A stretch of DNA of 34,447 nucleotides from Chara braunii. Its lineage: Eukaryota; Streptophyta; Charophyceae; Charales; Characeae. The notes beneath the pieces were generated by a model. It was not told the origin of the DNA and did no database searches. It saw nothing but the letters and a program-made list of their open reading frames with translations. A program made the position numbers and the translations under genes. Positions within the stretch are counted from its first letter, which is position 1. Every line of letters starts with the position of its first letter. Shown here piece after piece: positions 29,423-34,447 of the stretch. The DNA lies in contig BFEA01000455.1 in the NCBI GenBank assembly GCA_003427395.1, positions 1,288,543 to 1,322,989 on the forward strand, read 5' to 3'.

Positions 29423-29999
29423 CTATTTCCCATTTCCACACCAGGCTACTGGGGTCTTGGGGCATCGTGGACCGATCCTTTTTCCTGATCTGCTCTCATG
29501 TTCCCTTTGCGAGCATACTGGATTATTGTACCGTCTGCTCTTGAATCTGTTTTTTGTTCCTTTCCATTTTTTTCCTTCACAATTTGGCATTTGCACCCAT
29601 CTTCTTTCGGCCAGTTCCCCTGTCTTATCCAAATCCAATTGTAGATCCCTCAGCCTCCTCTCCTCTTGCACACGTTCTTTGTTGAGGACCGGGTCCGTGG
29701 AGAATATTTTGGGAGATTTTTTCCCCACATTTTTGGATTGCCAGCTACTGTCAGAGGGAGGGTAGATATCTAGCCTCTTGGTTGGTTCCCCCTCCACGAT
29801 CCATACCCAATCTGTCGTTTCCAGGTTGTCATTGAAAACCCAGCCAACGTATTTTGCATCTCTGACGAACTAGAAGTCCGGTTCTCCTTCTACTTCTTAT
29901 AGACTGGTGGGCTTCCGACTTCTGGATTTCGCTGAGTCTGCGTTCTTTGGGCATCTCGGGTCTATTACGAGGTGACCCCTATGCATGCATTTGAAGCAC
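29423..29999 (-). pseudogene. LINE ORF1 zinc knuckle and C-terminal part
   Basis: At 29999-29951 the frame reads CFKCMHRGHLVIDPRCP, a CCHC zinc knuckle (C-x2-C-x4-H-x6-C) of the type that binds element RNA. It is preceded by VRVTVLSKSRPL. The following residues lead, through stops near 29900, to 29797-29423 with KKSPKIFSTDPVLNKERVQE and other charged sequence. A further piece continues to 29252 (KEEDTKIRTRLDEQTKQVEN) up to the inserted A tail. Confidence 0.75.
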
Positions 30000-30455
30000 A
30001 GGGGGCGACTTTTGGACAAGACTGTTACCCTTACATTCCTTCCTCTGACTGCAAGTACCAAAATCGGGTAGTTGTGGTGGGATCACGCCCTGCGTGTTGA
30101 TGCAGGTCCTCATTGTGTCATGTTGTGGGATCAGAAAGTCCGGTGTTGGAGTAATCCAGTCTATCATCGAGAATTGTCCATGCTCTTCCTGCAACCTTGC
30201 CTTAATGGCTCCATGCAATCCTTCCTGCACGCCGTCAAACTGGATCCAAAAATACTTCTGCATCAGCGACTGCCTATATCTGGAAGGAGATGCTTGAGAC
30301 TGTTTGGCAGGAGTCGATGGGTATACTAACACCACGGAGGAGTTGCATGTGAAGGATTTGTTCTTTAGGAAATCTGCTTGTTTATCATCTCGACAAACCA
30401 CCATTATGGTGTTCCTTCCTCTGTTGTGAAATGTGACTTTTGGGGTCCGTACCAA
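29979..30455 (-). pseudogene. LINE ORF1 central domain
   Basis: TFHNRGRNTIMVVCRDDKQADF, FWIQFDGVQEGLHGAIKARL and MIDWITPTPDF look like the RNA-binding middle of a plant-type LINE ORF1 protein just before the zinc knuckle. I infer this from position and layout, not from a firm domain match. It overlaps the N-terminal frame: a frameshift near 30430 joins LGTDPK... of that frame to RTPKVTFHN here. Near 30025 another frameshift leads into the knuckle. Confidence 0.6.
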
Positions 30456-30726
30456 GGATCGCCTCCATACTCTTTAGCTTCTCCCACAAACACTTCAATT
30501 TTTCCGCTCTGTTCAATTCTTGACTCTTCTTTGAGAAGGTGAATAGGACCACGTATTTGCCGTAGAATTCATCCAAGGAGGGAAGGGAGTCCTTCGGGGA
30601 TTCCCAGATCACCACTTCCTCTTTCCCCCCCTCCCTGTCAATTATCTCTGTTCTTTTAATCATTTCAACCTTCGTTTTTTTGGCCAACCAATTCTGTGTT
30701 TCCATCCCCAATCCTTCCTTTGCCAT
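30385..30726 (-). pseudogene. LINE ORF1 N-terminal part
   Basis: The ATG at 30724-30726 opens a 113-codon frame: a Lys/Glu-rich start, then VVIWESPKDSLPSLDEFYGK and YVVLFTFSKKSQELNRAEKL. It is open until the frameshift. It is the first coding segment of the LINE, with the presumed 5' untranslated region at higher coordinates. No named domain is recognisable in this piece alone. Confidence 0.55.
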
Positions 30727-32269
30727 TATGCTAATCTTTGGATTTTGAGTTTTGGGACTGGTCTAACCGCGTTTGCGATAGGATGAAAATCTCGTTGGAT
30801 TGGTGTAAGACGCGCTTAGCCTGATTCTCTCCTCCTCTCGATTTGTCTTATCGAAGAGCCCGACTTGTCTGAGAAATTTGTGGGGTATGAAATGCCAATT
30901 AATGAGGGCAGTTTGTTTGTCCCTGAGGGCGGTTTGTCCCAGAACGCTGTCCAAGGGAAGGGCGAATCCAATTCCTTATGATGTTCACACTTCCAGTTTT
31001 CCTTCCCCTCCTGAGAAACTGTGGTTTTGTCTGTACTGAGACCGATATGCACTGTTGTCTTTCTCAGTGGGAGTTTCTCCTCTCTTTGGTCACAAGATTG
31101 GGATATTTCTCTCTGAAAGTGGTCCGAAAAAGGGTTTGGAATGATGGTAGAGATAATATTGATAATAATAATACAATAATATTAATGAGCTAATAAATAA
31201 TGGTAATGATACTGATAATAATAATGATAATAATGAAATTATTAATACATAAATGAATGCAATTGCTTAGGGGTTGGTAGCTTGAATCCTGCAGATCCCT
31301 TTACCCCTTGTTCCTAGATTTCTTTTTGTGCAGTAGCGCGACAGGGGGTAAGTGGTTCTTTCCTCAATGAGTCCTGCCCACTTCGGGGGCGTCCTCAATG
31401 ATGCCTTCTCAAGGGCGACTTTCTAGAAGTAGCTTCTTGGAAGGTTTAAAGTCGGGATACGGATAACTGATTGATTACTAGGTAATCAATTAGTATTAAC
31501 GTGTCTTGCTTGTTGCTGCCTATAATGGGTAAAGTCGTCCAAGTAGTCTCTTTAGGGAAGTGTCTCGTGATTGATTGTAACAGGTCGTTTTGTCCTTTTC
31601 TCTTTAGAGATCGTATGTTGCTTTTCCTCTACTTCAGTTTCCTTGGAGATTCCGTTTCCTGAATCTGCTCCCTTGTCTGATTTATTGGTCGGACTTCGTG
31701 CTTGGAGACGTGGAGGTATAGCCTCGTGGGCTGGTAGTAAGATAGAGAGTAGGGGGGCGAGCGTTAGGACGGGGGGTGGGTGCGGGTATGGATCGAAGAA
31801 GATGCATTAGCGAGGGGTTGGTTTGAGGTCGAGACTGCGGACGCGGTGGGGTGACAACGTTCGTGTTGGGGGATCATGGGGGAGTTGGTCACGATTGGTG
31901 AGTGGCAAATGTAGTCGGGAAAAAACGAGGTGGCTGTTCTTGTTCTCTATCTTTGTTGTTCTCTAGTGACCCATTTCTCCCTGGACTAGGTGCCCCTGTG
32001 CGCTAAATAATGGGACGCTGTTTCGTGGAAACTACAATCATTGGATACGCTTCCCGTTGATCTAAGTTAGGTAAGGCTCTGAAGTAGTTCTCTCCTTCTC
32101 CCGTGAATCGCTCTCCTTCTCTCGACTGCTTTGTCCTCTGTCTCTATCGCAGTTCCGTTTCCAATTTCTTCGTTGTCTCCTTAGGAAGAGGGGTCCGATG
32201 ACGGCTGTACTTTCTTACCTCCAGGTTCCAGCTGGGCTTTTCTAACCTTTACGTATCTCGTTGCAGATG
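30727..32269. other. Probable LINE 5' flank and spacer
   Basis: No gene recognised. 31147-31255 is AT-rich with GATAAT/AATAAT triplet repeats. TTGATTACTAGGTAATCAA near 31469 is a perfect palindromic arm pair. Short chance frames only. Confidence 0.5.
31147..31255. repeat. AAT/GAT-rich microsatellite
   Basis: Irregular runs of GATAATAAT and AATAATAAT with interruptions. Confidence 0.85.
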
Positions 32270-33200
32270 CCGGTGGTGTGGAACCTCCTTCCTCAGCGCG
32301 AGGTGCTTGCCTCTCTGTCCCAGCCGGTGTTCCGGAACCCCCATTTTCTTCTGCTAGTGATAATTGCCTCTTTGTCTCATCCTTTCCCGGTCCTTGCCCT
32401 TGTTTGGAAAGATGCTCTCGCGCATTGTCTCTCCCTCCCTTCTCTTCACTTCATCGCTTGGCTCTTTTGTCTTTTCCCATTCTTAGTCTCCTTTCTCTTC
32501 TTTCTTTGTCTCTTCAAGATTCCTCCCGTTCTTCTTTTCCTCCTTTGGCTATGAGTGCTTCCTTTGTCCGGCTTGCTTGCGCCACGCCCGGAGGTGTGGT
32601 CTGTCGTGGTGTGGTTTAGCTCGCCCTTCCCCCTCCTTCCCTTTCTCCCGGAGACTTCGTATTTGAAAACGGACAGGGCGCATGGAATCGCGCGCGTAGG
32701 GGATTTTCGTGCGACGCGGAACCCCGATGGTGTGAATCCCAGATAGTGTGGACACGGAGCTCGAAAGTCCTTTGTCCAGTATAATGATGTGGTGTTTGGC
32801 CGTTGCGCTATTCCTTTCCGTGCCTTGTGCTGCTGCCCTTGCTTGTCTCTTGAATGCGTGTCTCTTTCCTTGTTTTGACCCCGTCCCTTCTCGCTTCTTC
32901 TCCTTCCACTCTTCCCGCTTTGTTGTCCTTTCCCATTCTTAGTAAAGACCTTCTTCCTTTCGGTTCTCGTAGTATCTTCCCTCTCCCCTCTTGCTCCTCC
33001 TTTCCCCTCTCGTTTGTGTCTGCTTCATGAGGAGCTCGAGAACGCCACGCCCGGAGGCGTGGCGAGAAGTGTCTACTCCCTCCCTCCCTCCTTGCCCTTT
33101 CCCGCACGAATTCGAAAGAGGAGAAAAGTGCGCGCCTTCGCGCTCGTGGGAAAATTGGCCACACGAAAATTGCTTGCGATGCGGGTGCGGGACTTAGCGC
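32270..33200. repeat. Two diverged ~460-bp direct repeats
   Basis: Pyrimidine-rich DNA with landmarks repeated at a constant offset: TTTCCCATTCTTAGT at 32473 and 32929 (456 apart), and CGCCACGCCCGGAGG at 32580 and 33043 (463 apart). CT-rich stretches and GCGCGC-rich ends correspond. Similarity between landmarks is loose. The location upstream of LINE ORF1 recalls promoter monomers of some L1 families, but this is inference. Confidence 0.55.
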
Positions 33201-33300
33201 TGACCGCTAGCGCCCCCCGAATGGCGTTGGCGCTCCACCCCATACCAAGCATGATCCCCTTCATCGTGCTTTATTGAACTCGGAACAGCTTCCTAAGATT

Positions 33301-33340
33301 GACCTGCACCCTGAACCTTTGACCTGCACCCTGAACCTTT
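33301..33340. repeat. Perfect 20-bp tandem duplication
   Basis: GACCTGCACCCTGAACCTTT twice in succession. Confidence 0.97.
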
Positions 33341-33700
33341 AACCCTAAATCCCCCTAAGCCTGCATTGGGGCCTCAAGTCAAGACTGTCCCCAAACTGAT
33401 GAAACGGTATTCACCAGTTCGCAGTAGCTGATGCAGATCCTAGGGCTCGATCCCTAGTCCCCACCTTACCTGTGTACAGTACCTGTGTCAACCCGTAGAG
33501 TCGAACCTGCGACCTGTAGGACTGCCAGTGGTAGGTAGGTCATCATAGGTTACAGGGTATAGGGGATTCAAACTGTAGACCTGTCGGGTAGGAGTCTAGA
33601 GAGTCCAACAGTCTTAGCTGTAGACTTTCCGAAGGGTCAAAGTCGTAGCTGCTACTTACCTGAAAGGGCCAAAGTCGTAGCTGCTACCGGACCGAAAGGC
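33341..33700. other. Spacer or LTR U3, short repeats only
   Basis: CAAAGTCGTAGCTGCTAC occurs twice (near 33638 and 33670). GTCGAACCTGCGACC and GGGGATTCAAACTG resemble tRNA T-loop signatures on the - strand, but no tRNA fold is convincing. No gene. Confidence 0.45.
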
Positions 33701-34291
33701 CAAGTAGATGCTTCTAGAAGTGGCCTTTCGGAGTCAGCCCACTGTAGGTCAAGGCAAGTGGGCAAGTGGTGGAAGTCCACCGTGTCGAGTCAGCAGTCCC
33801 AGTCCAGTCAGTCCAGTCTAGTCAAGCAAGTACCGCCTGGGACTGTGTGCACCGTGGGCCAGGGAAACAGGGCAGGTCGACGAGCCACAAAAGTATAAAT
33901 CAAGAGGCCGTGCACAACCATTCATTCATTCCTGCGGAAGCCATGTGGAAGTGCTGTCTCAGCGGCTTGTGCGAGAAGGTCTGCAGTGTGCCCGAAGTCG
34001 AAGTGGGCCAGAAAGAGCTTAGTATAGCGATAGCGTAGAGGCAGCCATAGCTGCCATAGTTGTAGCCGGTGTGTGTGTGTTCTGTGAGTATTCAGAGTGA
34101 CGCGTGTGGGATATCTAGGGTGATCGGGTGTGTGTGAACAGTGAGTTGTTGGGCGCAGAGTGGCCATAGCCAGTGGAAGTGAACTCTTATCTGGATGCCA
34201 TATTTCTGAGTTCTGTGTGGGCGCCTGTCGCCAGTTTGCTGCGATGCTGTTTACATGCATGAAAAGTGTGAATGAGACGAGTCTGATTGCA
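33701..34291 (+). repeat. 5' LTR (3' portion) of a right-edge LTR element
   Basis: The LTR end is GTCTGATTGCA at 34291, followed by the primer site. A TATA box (TATAAAT, 33894-33900) lies 391 bases upstream, a usual promoter position for an LTR. Downstream of it TGTGGAAGTGCTG...GCTTGTGCGA resembles the partial 3' LTR of element A. The left limit is not determined; 33701 is nominal. Confidence 0.6.
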
Positions 34292-34292
34292 T

Positions 34293-34303
34293 TGGTATCA
34301 GAG
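34293..34303 (+). other. Primer-binding site of the right-edge element
   Basis: TGGTATCAGAG starts one base after the LTR end, complementary to the initiator tRNA-Met end. The match weakens after that (TTGG instead of CC). Confidence 0.85.
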
Positions 34304-34447
34304 TTGGTACCCGCTATTCCATGCGCGTTGTCGTGTGCAGGGCCTGAAGCGCCATAGCAGAGGTGGCCGCCGAGGGGTACAGTCCGCCATAGCGGACCTG
34401 AGGTTGGAGAAGCCGCCGCACACCTGCAAGAAGACCACGACGACGAC
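34304..34447 (+). mobile_element. Start of the internal region of the right-edge LTR element
   Basis: Leader sequence after the primer site, GC-rich, with GCCATAGC repeats. No coding motif before the window ends. Confidence 0.5.

Larger units (their letters stand above)
26564..30726 (-). mobile_element. Decayed L1-type LINE lacking reverse transcriptase
   Basis: In order on the - strand: ORF1 with a nucleic-acid-binding region and zinc knuckle (30726 to about 29400), a charged coiled-coil segment (to 28131), then the apurinic-type endonuclease domain that opens ORF2 (27480 to 26564). Many stops and frameshifts occur. The reverse transcriptase that should follow the endonuclease is absent: homology stops at about 26560 in unrelated minisatellite DNA. 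LINEs normally lose their 5' end, so loss of the 3' part implies a later deletion or rearrangement. A SINE-like copy with an A tail ending at 29251 lies within it. Confidence 0.8.

Noticed and set aside
33481-33600. tRNA-like T-loop strings (GGTTCGACTC, GTTTGAATCCCC on the - strand) as a tRNA gene
   Set aside because: No matching acceptor, D and anticodon stems at the right spacing could be drawn.
1-34447. CRISPR array, phage, plasmid or bacterial operon
   Set aside because: No regularly spaced identical repeats with unique spacers and no bacterial gene; all recognisable coding sequence is eukaryotic retroelement or the ATPase exon.

Overview
The window is repeat-dominated nuclear DNA of a eukaryote. 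A streptophyte (charophyte) alga such as Chara is the best guess. Four things point that way: a plant-type U6 snRNA sequence, LTR retrotransposons primed by the plant initiator-methionine tRNA site (TGGTATCAGAGC), chromodomain Ty3/Gypsy elements, and one exon of an animal-type (P2C) Na+/K+-ATPase, a pump that land plants lack and that charophyte algae are reported to keep. The species is inferred; no marker here proves it. There are no bacterial genes, operons or CRISPR arrays.

Layout. 1-1160: P/S-rich and AT-rich spacer with a copy of a short dispersed repeat. 1189-about 4250: a decayed, 5'-truncated chromovirus (element A, + strand) followed by the start of its 3' LTR. 4251-4397: a long hairpin. 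4400-11150: gene-free, built from short dispersed and tandem repeats, including a ~100-bp family centred on GGTTACAGGG (about ten copies) and SINE-like retroposons with A tails. 11171-11296: a retroposed U6 snRNA copy with a perfect 16-bp target duplication. 11395-11633: the Na+/K+-ATPase exon, the only good candidate for a working host gene. 12183-21063: a complete-boundary but mutated chromovirus (element B, + strand) with two ~1-kb LTRs. 21064-22450: a duplicated palindromic unit, one copy split by a 950-bp solo LTR (- strand). 22469-25285: gag, leader and probable LTR end of another LTR element (element C, - strand). 25286-26560: spacer with a minisatellite. 26564-30726: a decayed L1-type LINE on the - strand with ORF1 and the endonuclease but no reverse transcriptase, interrupted by a SINE-like insertion. 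30727-33290: probable LINE 5' flank, with diverged ~460-bp direct repeats. 33291-34447: the end of a 5' LTR, its primer-binding site and the first bases of another LTR element running off the window.

How it fits together. Two retroposition routes are visible. LTR elements A, B, C, the solo LTR and the right-edge element give LTR-bounded insertions, with 4-bp duplications where both ends can be read. The L1-type LINE family plausibly supplied the machinery that made the A-tailed U6 copy and the SINE-like copies. All mobile-element ORFs seen carry stops or frameshifts, so none looks autonomous. Several single-N junctions are flanked by identical 35-47 bp sequences and are best read as assembly joins.
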